57,151 nucleotides of DNA. Origin: JAAZBA01 sp964461815. Lineage in GTDB: Bacteria; Bacillota; Clostridia; Oscillospirales; QAMX01. The translations under genes were made by a program, and so were the position numbers. Every line of letters starts with the position of its first letter. The first letter of the stretch is position 1. The stretch lies in assembly GCA_964461815.1 (NCBI GenBank), contig CAYWVF010000017.1, forward strand, positions 1 to 57,151. Reading direction: 5' to 3'. Of the stretch, positions 40,586 through 50,464 are shown one piece after another. Under the pieces are notes generated by a model, which saw nothing but the letters and a program-made list of their open reading frames with translations, was not told where the DNA came from and made no database searches.

Positions 40586-41926
40586 TTATTCAACAAGAAT
40601 ATCTTCAAATTCCTTTATATAAGGATATGTTTGCAGAAGCTCTGCATATCCCTCTTTGTATCGCTTGATGAGATCGTATTCGGCTTTTGTTAAAAGAGGA
40701 TCTGTGCCGCTCTCGTAGTCGGCTATTGCTTTATTAAGTGCTACGACTCTGTAGCGTTTTCCTGTAGATAAATCGTTCGGATCAATAAAGGTGGGAGTGT
40801 AGGATATCGATTCTATACGATTCTTTGATGTGTCTTCGCGGTTGATGATTATTTTAATATTGGCAATTATGCCGCTGTTGCGGTAATTCTTTGTTTGAGA
40901 GCATGTGAAATTTCCCAAGGCATAAAAAACTATACCTTTTTTCTCGCTGCCATTAAACTCAACATTAAATTCCTCTATCGGTTGTACTACATGAGCATGA
41001 TTACCTATAATAAGATCGGTATAGGTGTTTTCAAATATCCATTCGGCAAGAGAACGCTGGCTATTCGAAGCATATCGCTGATATTCTATGCCCCAGTGTA
41101 TCAAGGCGATAACATATTCCGCACCTGCATCCTTTGCAGCTTGAGCCTCTGCCTTTATACTATTCTTATCGATAACGTTGATGCAATAGCTGTGCTTCGA
41201 GGGAATAGAGTTGTTTGAACCATAGGTGTACGAAATAAATGCGACCTTTACACCATTTATCTCTGTGATAAACGGTGTGGACTGCTCATCTGCACTCCTG
41301 TACGTTCCAACATGATCGATATCGTATTCGTCGAGAAAATCGAGCGTTGATACAAGTCCCGAATAGCTTTTGTCGAGACTGTGATTATTTGCTGTGGAAA
41401 GAAGATCAACGTTGAGAACGTTCTTTAAAGCATCACCCATTTGCTCAGGCGTGTTGAAAGTAGGGTAGCCGCTATATACACGGTCTGCGCCTGCAAAGGT
41501 AGTCTCGAGATTTCCTACAACGTAATCTGCATCAGATGTATACGGTGCGATCTCCTCAAGCATAGCAGTAAAATCGTACGTATTTCCACGTTTTGCTGAT
41601 GCAATAGTCCCATCGTGAGCCATGACATCTCCTATGGCACACAGGTTTATTGTGATCTCGGGTTCAGGCGGAAGACGGTCGATAATATCAACGCTTACCT
41701 CACCGTTATCCGGGAAAGCCAAATCAAGCTCTGACTCGGAAGCGTCATCGCTGTGAGAGCCGTTAAGCTTTACCGTGCCGTTACTCTCGTTTAGCTTGAT
41801 TCCATCGGTAAATGATGGGTCACTGTCGGAAGCAGGCTTAAATGCAATGGCACATGTCAACGCCGAGATCATTATGACGATAGCCAAGGATACACGCAGT
41901 ACTCTTGAACGATTATTTTTTTTCAT
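40586..41926 (-). CDS. CapA family protein (PGA_cap metallophosphoesterase fold)
   Basis: A 446-residue protein with an N-terminal membrane anchor (about residues 10-30), a low-complexity linker and a calcineurin-like CapA domain from about 88. Motifs are CAIGDVMAHDG, VGNLETTFAG, STANNHSLD, ALIHWGIEY and IGNHAHVVQPIE, including the metal-binding Asp/His/Asn residues. The family includes CapA/PgsA of poly-gamma-glutamate capsule synthesis, but no capB/capC genes are nearby, so a wider envelope-related phosphoesterase role is as likely. It sits between the PBP1A gene and the CAP gene. Confidence 0.88.
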   Translation of the reverse strand: MKKNNRSRVLRVSLAIVIMISALTCAIAFKPASDSDPSFTDGIKLNESNGTVKLNGSHSDDASESELDLAFPDNGEVSVDIIDRLPPEPEITINLCAIGDVMAHDGTIASAKRGNTYDFTAMLEEIAPYTSDADYVVGNLETTFAGADRVYSGYPTFNTPEQMGDALKNVLNVDLLSTANNHSLDKSYSGLVSTLDFLDEYDIDHVGTYRSADEQSTPFITEINGVKVAFISYTYGSNNSIPSKHSYCINVIDKNSIKAEAQAAKDAGAEYVIALIHWGIEYQRYASNSQRSLAEWIFENTYTDLIIGNHAHVVQPIEEFNVEFNGSEKKGIVFYALGNFTCSQTKNYRNSGIIANIKIIINREDTSKNRIESISYTPTFIDPNDLSTGKRYRVVALNKAIADYESGTDPLLTKAEYDLIKRYKEGYAELLQTYPYIKEFEDILVE

Positions 41927-41957
41927 TTATAACAAACTCCTTAGAAGCTGTAAAGGC

Positions 41958-44525
41958 TTATTGACCTATCAGACCCGATATCCAGTCCAGTATTCCGCTT
42001 CCACTGCTGTTGTCATTATCGTCCGGAATATCAATAGTTCCGCCTCCGGGTTCGTCATCACCATTCGGGATATCCGGGATACTCGGATCTCCTGTTTGAT
42101 TGTTCGGATCACCGTCTTCAGGCGTAGTATCCGGAATATCGGTTGACGGTGGGAGCCAATCGTCAGGGATCAGTTCATCAAATGACGTGTGCTGCGTGCA
42201 ATAGGTATTGTAATCACGTGCATTTCCGGAAGCGTCTGTGGCCGGAGACGAGCCATCGGCAGCATATACGGCATCCTCATAAAGATATGCATCATCTGAC
42301 ATGGAAATGTTTCCTGTACGATCCACATCGATCAATGCAATCGTGACAACATCATCCTCAGGACAATAGACCGTGCTTCTCATGTTAGTTGTTGAGTCGA
42401 TCGTTACAGGTACGTGACAGTCACATGTCTGAGTAGGAACATCCTCCTTCAAGAATGTGCCTGTGGTGATCCTGTTGCCACGCGGATCAAGCGAACAGTA
42501 CTGTGACGGAGCAAGACCGCTGTCGATACAGTACTCGGCTTGAACGGTGTCCATTGTAAAGAAGGATTTATATTCAAGACCTTCATGAAGCTGCGACATA
42601 ACAGCTTTCCATATATAAAGCGAGGGGTTATATGACTTCTCAAGCTTTATTTCCTTTGGCGTATCATAGCCGAGCCAAACAGCAGCAACATAATACGGTG
42701 TGTAACCGACGAACCAACGATCCTTATCATCGTTCGTAGTACCTGTTTTACCTGCAACAGCCATGTTTTCGATCTGAGCAGCTCTACCTGTACCTGCATC
42801 AACAACATTCTTGAGGAGATTGTTCATGTAATACGCTGTTTTTTCCTTCATCGCAACATGAGTTTCAGGAGTATTGTCAAGGATCACATTATTATTTGAA
42901 TCAAGCACAAGTGAAAATGTTGATGGTTCGGTATATACACCTTTATTGGGGAAGGTTGCATATGCTGCGGTTATTTCAAGGACGGATATACCATCTGTAA
43001 GTCCACCGAGTGCAAGCGGAGCGTAGTCAATATCAGAATAAACCTGCTCGCTGATAGTCTTTGAACGTACAAGATCAAGACCGAGATTTACGGTTGCAAA
43101 GGAAAAGGCACGTTCCGGGGTAACAAGATCAAGTACTTTCGCAGCAACTGTATTTGTAGACTGCTGTACTGCTTTTTTTACCGTCATTCTGCCTGTGAAG
43201 CCGCTGGACTGATTCTTAGGCCAACGTGTATCCTCATACAGAGGTGAGTCGTCAAATACGGTAGCAGGTGTTATAAAGCCGTATTCTATACCGGGAGCGT
43301 AAACTGTAAGAGGCTTGATAGAAGAACCGGGCTGACGTTTAGTCATAGTGGCACGATTCCATGCTCTGTTTGTAGTTTTTTCTCCGCGCCCACCTACCAT
43401 TGCAAGCACTTGTCCGTTGTACGGATCCATGATGACCATAGCCGATTCGGGCTGCTTATCACCGGTGATGATCGGGAACTGATCGGGATCTTGATAAACG
43501 GAGTCAAGGACCTCTTGTACATCAAGGTCGATGTTGCAATATATTTTGAGTCCGCCTGAGAAAAGCAGGTTTTTAGCATATGTCTCTGAATAGCCTTTTT
43601 CTTCCATTAATGCGGCGATAACGTCGTTGATGACCTGATCGACATAATATGACTGCATAGGCTGATTTGTAAGATCAGATGCAGCCTCATTGAATACCAG
43701 CTTTTCTGCTTTAGCTTCGTTATATGTTTTTTCATCGATCATACCCTGATCATACATGAGCTTCAGAATGAGCTCTTGACGTTCCTTATTATTATCAGGA
43801 TTACGGAGTGGGTTATAGTATGTCGGAGATTTTGTGATCCCGACGATGGCAGCCGATTCCGCAAGCGACAGCTCGGAAACATGCTTACCAAAGTATGTCT
43901 GAGCTGCGACCTCTATACCGTTACAACCATGCCCGAAGTATACTATATTTAAGTAAAGCTCGAGTATATCATCCTTTGTAGTGTTTCGCTCAAATTCCAA
44001 CGCACGAAGTATCTCCTGGATCTTTCGTTCTGCTGTGATATCATCCTCTCCGGTAATATTTTTTATGACCTGCTGAGTGATAGTAGAGCCACCACCGGAA
44101 AATCCGGGAATAGGAATTACCATATTGATAGTTGCACCTATCGTACGTATCCAGTCAACGCCCTTATGGGTGCGGAATCTCGAGTCCTCGACTGCAATAA
44201 GTGCATTTACGAGATGATCCGGGATCTCTTCATATTCGACCCATATTCTGTTTTCTTCGCTGTAAAGCTGCTCAAGCTCGATCTCTTCTCCCGTTTCAGA
44301 GTCGGTGGCGTAAACAAAGCTTGTAAGATTGAGCTGTAGATCCTCAATATCGATATTATTGATATAAGGCTTGATATATTTATCAATGTAGATAGCAAAA
44401 ACCGTTGCACATATTGCAGATGTAACAACTGCAATCAGAAGAATTGTTGCGATGATCTTTACTGCAAGACTAACTGTACCGGAAAAGAACCAGTATGTCT
44501 TTTTTAATGTTGTGGATTTTTTCAT
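41958..44525 (-). CDS. Class A penicillin-binding protein (PBP1A-like)
   Basis: An 855-residue bifunctional peptidoglycan synthase. A short cytoplasmic tail and one transmembrane helix (about residues 17-45) are followed by a GT51 transglycosylase domain (VEDSRFRTHKGVDWIR with the catalytic Glu, then GGSTITQQVIKN). The transpeptidase domain has QPGSSIKPL (SxxK), STN in QQSTNTVAAK, and KTGTTND (KTG). The C-terminal tail of about 60 residues is rich in Pro, Asp, Gly and Asn. It heads the PBP1A-CapA-CAP gene group. Confidence 0.95.
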   Translation of the reverse strand: MKKSTTLKKTYWFFSGTVSLAVKIIATILLIAVVTSAICATVFAIYIDKYIKPYINNIDIEDLQLNLTSFVYATDSETGEEIELEQLYSEENRIWVEYEEIPDHLVNALIAVEDSRFRTHKGVDWIRTIGATINMVIPIPGFSGGGSTITQQVIKNITGEDDITAERKIQEILRALEFERNTTKDDILELYLNIVYFGHGCNGIEVAAQTYFGKHVSELSLAESAAIVGITKSPTYYNPLRNPDNNKERQELILKLMYDQGMIDEKTYNEAKAEKLVFNEAASDLTNQPMQSYYVDQVINDVIAALMEEKGYSETYAKNLLFSGGLKIYCNIDLDVQEVLDSVYQDPDQFPIITGDKQPESAMVIMDPYNGQVLAMVGGRGEKTTNRAWNRATMTKRQPGSSIKPLTVYAPGIEYGFITPATVFDDSPLYEDTRWPKNQSSGFTGRMTVKKAVQQSTNTVAAKVLDLVTPERAFSFATVNLGLDLVRSKTISEQVYSDIDYAPLALGGLTDGISVLEITAAYATFPNKGVYTEPSTFSLVLDSNNNVILDNTPETHVAMKEKTAYYMNNLLKNVVDAGTGRAAQIENMAVAGKTGTTNDDKDRWFVGYTPYYVAAVWLGYDTPKEIKLEKSYNPSLYIWKAVMSQLHEGLEYKSFFTMDTVQAEYCIDSGLAPSQYCSLDPRGNRITTGTFLKEDVPTQTCDCHVPVTIDSTTNMRSTVYCPEDDVVTIALIDVDRTGNISMSDDAYLYEDAVYAADGSSPATDASGNARDYNTYCTQHTSFDELIPDDWLPPSTDIPDTTPEDGDPNNQTGDPSIPDIPNGDDEPGGGTIDIPDDNDNSSGSGILDWISGLIGQ

Positions 44526-44577
44526 TTATAACTCCTTTCAAGGAAAATATGCAGACTATTACAGATACACTCTTTAT

Positions 44578-44583
44578 ATTATA
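44578..44583 (-). promoter_or_regulatory. Extended -10 promoter element of the PBP1A gene
   Basis: On the minus strand TGGTATAAT gives an extended -10, 53 bp before the start codon. The -35 (CTGGAT) is poor, as expected for extended -10 promoters. Confidence 0.5.
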
Positions 44584-44696
44584 CCACATTCTCTAAATAA
44601 ATCCAGAAATAAATTATTAAAAAGAATATAATTTTATATTTTTGGCAAAACTTAAGATAAATACATGCGTAAAAAGCTGAAAAGGAGAAAAACATC

Positions 44697-45059
44697 ATGA
44701 AAGACGAAACAAAAATAAAATATAGGATAAGTCTGTCACTGTCTGTACTGCTAGCAATGCTTTGTGCAGTGCTTTCGGGAACTCTGATCGGAAGTAAAAG
44801 CGAGGCAAGGATGATCGAATATGATACAGTACAGACTGTGATGAATACAAAGCCAATGGAAAATGCTCCTTTATACAGGATCGTGGCGGAAAACGGTTGC
44901 GTAAAAATGCTTGATCTGAAAAGTCCGGAAAAAAGTCGAGTACTTGAGGAGATAGATGTAAGAGTGCTCAGAAAAAATGATGTTGTGATGCTTGAAAAGG
45001 GAATAGAACTCTATAATAGTGATGAGCTTGTCAGTTTTTTGGAGGATTTTGGAAGCTAG
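44697..45059 (+). CDS. BofC-like membrane-anchored protein
   Basis: A 120-residue protein with an N-terminal signal anchor (about residues 12-32). Its C-terminal domain pattern is YRIVAENGCVKMLDL followed by DVRVLRKNDVVMLEKGI and a final LVSFLEDFGS. This matches the BofC C-terminal-like proteins of Clostridia, relatives of the intercompartmental sporulation-signalling protein BofC. The family link is by pattern only. It is divergent from the PBP1A gene. Confidence 0.6.
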   Translation: MKDETKIKYRISLSLSVLLAMLCAVLSGTLIGSKSEARMIEYDTVQTVMNTKPMENAPLYRIVAENGCVKMLDLKSPEKSRVLEEIDVRVLRKNDVVMLEKGIELYNSDELVSFLEDFGS

Positions 45060-45101
45060 ATTGTGAAAAACAAATAAATTTAAAAAAATGAAAAAAAAGA
45101 C

Positions 45102-45130
45102 TTGCTATTTCGAGAAAAGTGTGATATCAT
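45102..45130 (+). promoter_or_regulatory. Sigma-A promoter of rpmE
   Basis: TTGCTA, 17 bp, TATCAT, followed by a 90-nt leader. In the leader ATATAATTAT and ATAATTATAT form a hairpin (about 45153-45180), possibly an autoregulatory structure. Confidence 0.65.
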
Positions 45131-45219
45131 AACTAGTGCGTGTTAAGATGAATATAATTATTTTTCGGAATATAATTATATGCGAAGCGACGCAAAACCT
45201 GTGAAGAGAGGTGTAAAAG

Positions 45220-45426
45220 ATGAAGGAAGGTATCCATCCGAAATACGAGAAAACAACCATAAGATGTGCTTGCGGTGAAGTTTTTGAGACTGGCTCAACG
45301 AAGCAGGATATCCGTGTTGAAATTTGTTCTAAATGCCATCCGTTTTTCACGGGCAAGCAAAAGCTCGTGGACACAGGTGGACGTGTCGACCGCTTCAAGA
45401 AGAAGTTTGGTATGACAGACAAATAA
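45220..45426 (+). CDS. rpmE: 50S ribosomal protein L31 (zinc-binding form)
   Basis: A 68-residue protein with MKEGIHPKYEKTTIRCACGEVFETGST and the second Cys pair CSKCHPFFTG. The four Cys (16, 18, 36, 39) make it the Zn-containing C+ type. It contains the typical VDRFKKKFG near the end. Monocistronic, with its own promoter and terminator. Confidence 0.97.
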   Translation: MKEGIHPKYEKTTIRCACGEVFETGSTKQDIRVEICSKCHPFFTGKQKLVDTGGRVDRFKKKFGMTDK

Positions 45427-45454
45427 TTGTCGGCATCCGTATATTTTGTGAGTC

Positions 45455-45507
45455 TCCGCCATATGGCGGAAAAATGAACCTGCCTGCATAAAGGCAGGTT
45501 TTTAATT
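45455..45507 (+). terminator. rpmE terminator preceded by a 16-bp palindrome
   Basis: AACCTGCCT / AGGCAGGTT (45477-45500) with a 6-nt loop and a TTTAATTTT tail. Just before it, TCCGCCATATGGCGGA (45455-45470) is a perfect palindrome. Confidence 0.85.
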
Positions 45508-45575
45508 TTATATTCGTAAATATTTGTATTCACAAAATGATTATGCAAGCACTCCGAAGAGTAGGAGGTATTGAT

Positions 45576-46877
45576 ATGAATGATAAATTACCCCAAAAAA
45601 CAGATGGGAACGAATCAAACCAGTGTGCGGTACTGGTAGGCGTGAATTGTCCTTTGCTTGGTAAGGATGATGCGACATATGAGACATTAGATGAGCTTGA
45701 AGAGCTTCTGCACACAGCAGGTGGTGTATGCGTGGGAAAGGTGCTTCAATCACGTCAATCACCCGATACGAGAACGCTCATTGGATCGGGAAAAATTGCC
45801 GAAATAAAGGAATTTGCGATAAATAATGACGCAGAACTGATAATTTTCGATAACGAGCTCTCGCCGTCCCAATTTAAAGCCATTGAAGATGATACAGGTA
45901 TGGTGGTGCTTGACAGAAGTGGTTTGATTCTTGATATTTTTGCATCAAGAGCAAGAAGTGCCGAGGGAAAGCTTCAGGTAGAGCTTGCACAGTATAAATA
46001 TTTATTGCCGAGACTTGCCGGACTGGGCGGACAGCTTTCACGTCTGGGCGGTGGAATCGGAACAAGAGGACCTGGTGAAACAAAGCTTGAAAGCGACAGA
46101 CGTCATATAAGAAGAAGAATATCAAAGCTTGAGAGTGAACTGTCGGATCTGCGCAGACTTCGTGCAGGACAAAGAAAAAGACGTAAATCTCTAGAGATAC
46201 CTATGGTATCTATCGTAGGATATACGAATGCAGGTAAATCTACGCTGCTCAATACTTTGACAAACTCAAGCATCCAGGCTAACGACAGGCTGTTTGATAC
46301 ACTTGATACAACGATACGTCGTCTTAAGGTGTCGGATACACTTGAGGTATTGGTGTCGGATACTGTCGGATTCATAAATAAGTTGCCGCATAATTTGATC
46401 GAAGCATTTAAAGCTACACTTGAGGAGCTTGAATATGCGGATGTACTTCTGCATGTTATAGATATATCAAATCCCCGATGGAAGGAGCAGGCAGAGGTCA
46501 CGGAAACACTTATATCCGAGCTTGCCGGTGAGGATGTAAAATGCATAAATGTGCTTAACAAGTGCGATAAAACGTATATTGACATAAACCCGTCAGGTGG
46601 AGATACTGTCATGATATCCGCAAGGAACGGCGAAGGGATAGACACACTGCTGAAAATGATAGAGAAGCTGCTTGATAATGGCACGAGAAAGGCGAGATTT
46701 ATATTCCCGTACTCGGAATCCGGAAGACTTGATATTCTATACCGTGATGCAAAGGTGTTATCGGTAGATTATACGGATGAGGGAATAAATGTTCAGGCAA
46801 TATGCGATAAGCGTACGCTTGGATGGGCTAAGGAATATCTGTATTTAGATACTGTGGATGATAAAATAACCGAATAA
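45576..46877 (+). CDS. hflX: GTPase HflX
   Basis: A 433-residue ribosome-associated GTPase that splits stalled 70S ribosomes. The N-terminal HflX domain contains SRQSPDTRTLIGSGKIAEI and LDRSGLILDIFASRARSAEGKLQVELAQ. A glycine-rich linker GIGTRGPGETKLE follows, then a G domain with GYTNAGKST, DTVGFI and NKCD. The ATG at 45576 has AGGAGG 7 bases upstream; the ATG at 45537 does not. Followed after 13 bp by the YigZ-family gene. Confidence 0.95.
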   Translation: MNDKLPQKTDGNESNQCAVLVGVNCPLLGKDDATYETLDELEELLHTAGGVCVGKVLQSRQSPDTRTLIGSGKIAEIKEFAINNDAELIIFDNELSPSQFKAIEDDTGMVVLDRSGLILDIFASRARSAEGKLQVELAQYKYLLPRLAGLGGQLSRLGGGIGTRGPGETKLESDRRHIRRRISKLESELSDLRRLRAGQRKRRKSLEIPMVSIVGYTNAGKSTLLNTLTNSSIQANDRLFDTLDTTIRRLKVSDTLEVLVSDTVGFINKLPHNLIEAFKATLEELEYADVLLHVIDISNPRWKEQAEVTETLISELAGEDVKCINVLNKCDKTYIDINPSGGDTVMISARNGEGIDTLLKMIEKLLDNGTRKARFIFPYSESGRLDILYRDAKVLSVDYTDEGINVQAICDKRTLGWAKEYLYLDTVDDKITE

Positions 46878-46890
46878 GGATGGAACACAT

Positions 46891-47517
46891 ATGAGCATAC
46901 TTGTCCCATTTGGCTCGAGTGAGATAGAATTCATCGAAAGAAAATCACGTTTTATAGGAAATGTGTGGCTTGTGGAAAGCGAAGCGGAAGCGAGAGCGCG
47001 CATTGACGAGACGGCTGCGAAGCATTACAGTGCGACGCACGGAGTATATGCATATGACATAAAGAGTGAAAATGCATCCAGGTTTTCCGATGCCGGAGAA
47101 CCTAAAGGAACTGCCGGAATGCCGGTGTTTGAAGTATTCAGACGTGAGGGAATAACTAACTATTGCTGCATTGTCACAAGATATTTCGGTGGGATACTGC
47201 TGGGCGCAGGAGGTCTTATCAGAGCCTATGCAAGCACAGCGAAGCTTGCACTTGATGCAGCCGGGATCGCAGAAATGAGACCATATGTCATGATGGATAT
47301 AATGTGTGAATATTCACATTTCGATATGATCAAAGCGTTTCTGAAGGAGTATGAGCATACGGTAGAGAATATCGATTACGGCGCCGACGTTACATATTCA
47401 ATATGTATAAGAGATGAGGACAGGAACAGCATAAGCGACGGTATAGTGAATCTTACGTCCGGACGTGCTCTGCTGATGGAATCCGGGAACACATTAAAAC
47501 CGTGCAGAATAAAATGA
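46891..47517 (+). CDS. YigZ/IMPACT (UPF0029) family protein
   Basis: A 208-residue cytoplasmic protein. The N-terminal IMPACT domain shows FIERKSRFIG, RFSDAGEPKGTAGMPVFEV and VTRYFGGILLGAGGLIRAYASTAKLAL. A ferredoxin-fold C-terminal DUF1949-type domain follows. The family is linked to translation regulation in eukaryotes, but its bacterial role is unclear. It is 13 bp behind hflX and probably co-transcribed. Confidence 0.92.
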   Translation: MSILVPFGSSEIEFIERKSRFIGNVWLVESEAEARARIDETAAKHYSATHGVYAYDIKSENASRFSDAGEPKGTAGMPVFEVFRREGITNYCCIVTRYFGGILLGAGGLIRAYASTAKLALDAAGIAEMRPYVMMDIMCEYSHFDMIKAFLKEYEHTVENIDYGADVTYSICIRDEDRNSISDGIVNLTSGRALLMESGNTLKPCRIK

Positions 47518-47596
47518 AAATTTTTTGTGAACGGGTAGGATTTTCGACCTTAAGTTTCGAATATATAAATAGGAGATAAATGAGGATGGTGATAAA

Positions 47597-49324
47597 GTGG
47601 CAATTCCGGGAAGCTTTATAGATGAGCTTGTGGCACGAAGTGATATTTTCAGTGTTGTCTCATCATATATGGAGCTGAAAAAGAGCGGAAGCGGTTATGT
47701 AGGACTGTGCCCTTTTCACAATGAGAAAACTCCTTCTTTCAGAGTAGATACGGATAAGCAGTTGTTTCATTGCTTCGGGTGCGGAGTCGGCGGCGGAGTG
47801 ATATCGTTTATTATGAAGATAGAACATCTGGAGTTCGTGGAAGCGGTTGAAAAGCTTGCACAGCGTGCCGGAATGGAAATGCCGGAGGGTACGACGGATG
47901 TTGCCGAGCGGCAGAGCAGAAAACGATATATCGAAATGCAGCGTGAAGCCGCAAGATTTTATTACGGAGTTCTTTCAAAGCCGGAAGGTGCCCCTGCACT
48001 TGAATACTTTTCCAAACGAGAATTGACTGTAAAAACTATCAAGCAATTCGGACTTGGGTTTGCACCGAATGAGTGGGACAAGCTTATCAGATCACTCAGA
48101 AGCAAGGGGTATAAGGATGAAGAGCTGATAGAAGCGGGACTTGCCGTAAAGAATAAAAACGGCAGAGTATATGACCGCTTTAGAAACCGTGTCATGTTTC
48201 CTATAATAGATATACGTGGTGATGTTATAGGCTTTGGTGGACGTGTTATGGATGACAGTGTGCCTAAGTATCTCAATTCACCGGAAACCAGAATTTTTAA
48301 TAAGCGTTTGAATCTGTTTGCTCTAAATATAGCAAAAAAGGATGCATCAAAGAAGATCATACTTGCAGAGGGCTATATGGATGTGATTTCTCTGCATCAA
48401 GCGGGCTTTTCAAATGCTGTGGCATCGCTCGGAACTGCGTTGACACCGGATCAGGCTAAGCTCATCAAAAGATATGCAGATGAAGTATTTATAGCATACG
48501 ACTCAGATGGAGCCGGAGTCACTGCAACGGAAAGAGCAATATCGATACTGCGTTCAGCAGACTTAAGGATCAGCGTTATCAAATTCAGGGGAGCAAAGGA
48601 TCCGGACGAATTTATAAAAAAATACGGTGCAGAGGAGTTTAAGAGCCTTATAGAGTCTGCAAACAGTGACAGCGAGTTTCTTTTAAACGGTGAAAAGGAA
48701 AAATACGATCTGAATAAGGATGAGGACAGAGCGGAATATCTGAAAAAAGCCGCAGTGCAGATCTCAAAGCTTGAAAATCCTGTAGAGGCAGATATATATA
48801 TATCGCGTGTTGCATCGGAGACAAATGTATCACGAGATGCACTTAAAAGTCAGGTGGAGCTTGAAAGAAAGAAAACCTATAGAAAAAAGCGAAACGAAGA
48901 AAACAGAAAATCATTGCGACCGGAGATGTATGTTCAGCCCAGATCAAATGATTTGAAGTATAAGAATATACGTTCAGGCAGAGCACAGGAGGGCGTTATC
49001 GCAATGCTTTCCGAGCATCCGGAGCTATTCGATGAAGTCGATAGGTTGGGCTTGAAGGAAGCTGACTTCGATTCCGAATATCTGAAAAAAGCGTTTGTTA
49101 TAATGAAAAGGCGATACAGCGAGGGCTTGTCAACGTCGCCTGCATCATTGAGCGGCGAGTTGAGTGAGGATGAGTTGTCAGAGGTCAGCCGTGTAGTAAG
49201 ATCAATGTCGGAAAGCTACGACAGAAAAGCCTTAACGGATTACATAAGCGTGATAAAGGTAGAAAACGCATATGGCGGCAGCGATGAGGAAATGTTGAGC
49301 GCAATAAAGAAAACTAAGGGTTAA
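47597..49324 (+). CDS. dnaG: DNA primase
   Basis: A 575-residue replication primase. The N-terminal CHC2 zinc domain (Cys40, His43, Cys61, Cys64 region: GLCPFHNEKTPSF, FHCFGCGVGG) is followed by the catalytic core and a TOPRIM domain with ILAEGYMDVIS and EVFIAYDSDGAG. A C-terminal helicase-binding region completes it. The start is GTG with GGTGAT upstream. It precedes rpoD by 15 bp, the classical dnaG-rpoD macromolecular synthesis arrangement. Confidence 0.97.
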   Translation: MAIPGSFIDELVARSDIFSVVSSYMELKKSGSGYVGLCPFHNEKTPSFRVDTDKQLFHCFGCGVGGGVISFIMKIEHLEFVEAVEKLAQRAGMEMPEGTTDVAERQSRKRYIEMQREAARFYYGVLSKPEGAPALEYFSKRELTVKTIKQFGLGFAPNEWDKLIRSLRSKGYKDEELIEAGLAVKNKNGRVYDRFRNRVMFPIIDIRGDVIGFGGRVMDDSVPKYLNSPETRIFNKRLNLFALNIAKKDASKKIILAEGYMDVISLHQAGFSNAVASLGTALTPDQAKLIKRYADEVFIAYDSDGAGVTATERAISILRSADLRISVIKFRGAKDPDEFIKKYGAEEFKSLIESANSDSEFLLNGEKEKYDLNKDEDRAEYLKKAAVQISKLENPVEADIYISRVASETNVSRDALKSQVELERKKTYRKKRNEENRKSLRPEMYVQPRSNDLKYKNIRSGRAQEGVIAMLSEHPELFDEVDRLGLKEADFDSEYLKKAFVIMKRRYSEGLSTSPASLSGELSEDELSEVSRVVRSMSESYDRKALTDYISVIKVENAYGGSDEEMLSAIKKTKG

Positions 49325-49339
49325 TGGGGGATAAAACAC

Positions 49340-50452
49340 ATGTTGCTTGAAGAAAAGAAGCAGGGTATAAGAGATCTGATAGACTATGGCAAGAAAAAGG
49401 GTAAGCTGAATTACAAGGAACTGATGGATGTTCTTGAAGAGCTTGAACTTGATTCCGATCAGATAGATAAATTATACGACACTTTTGAAAGCTTGGGTAT
49501 AGAAATTGTTGTTGATGATTTTCATGTTGAACCTGTTCTTGATGATGACAACATGAATTTTGATGATGTAGAAGAAATATCTCAGGAAGAACTGGCAGCA
49601 GATGCTGCTATGGCTGACAGCTTTGCACTTGATGACCCGGTCAGAATGTACCTTAAAGAAATAGGTAAAGTCGATCTGCTTGACCCGGATGAAGAGATCA
49701 AGCTTGCTCAGAGGATGGGCGAGGGTGACGAGGAAGCAAAACGCAGACTTGCAGAGGCAAATTTGAGACTTGTTGTTTCGATCGCAAAGCGTTATCTGGG
49801 ACGCGGTATGCAGTTTCTTGACTTGATCCAGGAAGGAAATTTCGGACTTATCAAGGCTGTGGAAAAGTTTGACCATACAAAGGGATATAAATTCTCCACA
49901 TATGCAACATGGTGGATCCGTCAGGCTATAACAAGAGCCATTGCAGATCAGGCAAGAACGATAAGAATACCTGTCCACATGGTGGAGACGATAAATAAAG
50001 TTATGAGAGTGTCACGTACACTGCTTCAGGAGCTGGGACATGATCCGTCACCTGAGGAGATATCCGCAGAGATAAATATGCCTGTAGACAAAGTACGTGA
50101 GATAATGAAAATAGCACAGGAGCCTGTATCTCTTGAGACTCCTATAGGTGAGGAAGAGGATAGCCATCTCGGAGACTTCATTTCCGATGACGATGTTCCG
50201 GAACCGGCAGAGGCCGCATCCTTTATGCTTCTTAAAGAGCAGCTCGTGGATGTTTTAAAGACACTTACACCAAGAGAGGAAAAGGTACTGAAGCTAAGAT
50301 TCGGTGTTGAGGATGGAAGAACACGAACACTTGAGGAAGTTGGACGTGAGTTCAACGTTACACGTGAGCGTATTCGTCAGATCGAAGCAAAGGCATTGCG
50401 TAAGCTGAGACATCCGAGCAGATCGAAGAAGCTTAAGGACTTTTTAAACTGA
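49340..50452 (+). CDS. rpoD: RNA polymerase primary sigma factor (SigA/RpoD)
   Basis: A 370-residue housekeeping sigma factor. Region 1.1 is at the N-terminus. Region 1.2-2 contains DDPVRMYLKEIGKVDLL, ANLRLVVSIAKRYLGRGMQFLDLIQEGNFGLIKAVEKFD (2.1-2.3) and the -10-recognising YATWWIRQAITRA. Region 4.2 contains TLEEVGREFNVTRERIRQIEAKALRKLRHP, recognising TTGACA-type -35 elements. This agrees with the many TTGACA/TATAAT promoters in the window. Confidence 0.98.
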   Translation: MLLEEKKQGIRDLIDYGKKKGKLNYKELMDVLEELELDSDQIDKLYDTFESLGIEIVVDDFHVEPVLDDDNMNFDDVEEISQEELAADAAMADSFALDDPVRMYLKEIGKVDLLDPDEEIKLAQRMGEGDEEAKRRLAEANLRLVVSIAKRYLGRGMQFLDLIQEGNFGLIKAVEKFDHTKGYKFSTYATWWIRQAITRAIADQARTIRIPVHMVETINKVMRVSRTLLQELGHDPSPEEISAEINMPVDKVREIMKIAQEPVSLETPIGEEEDSHLGDFISDDDVPEPAEAASFMLLKEQLVDVLKTLTPREEKVLKLRFGVEDGRTRTLEEVGREFNVTRERIRQIEAKALRKLRHPSRSKKLKDFLN

Positions 50453-50464
50453 TCGAAGAAGCTT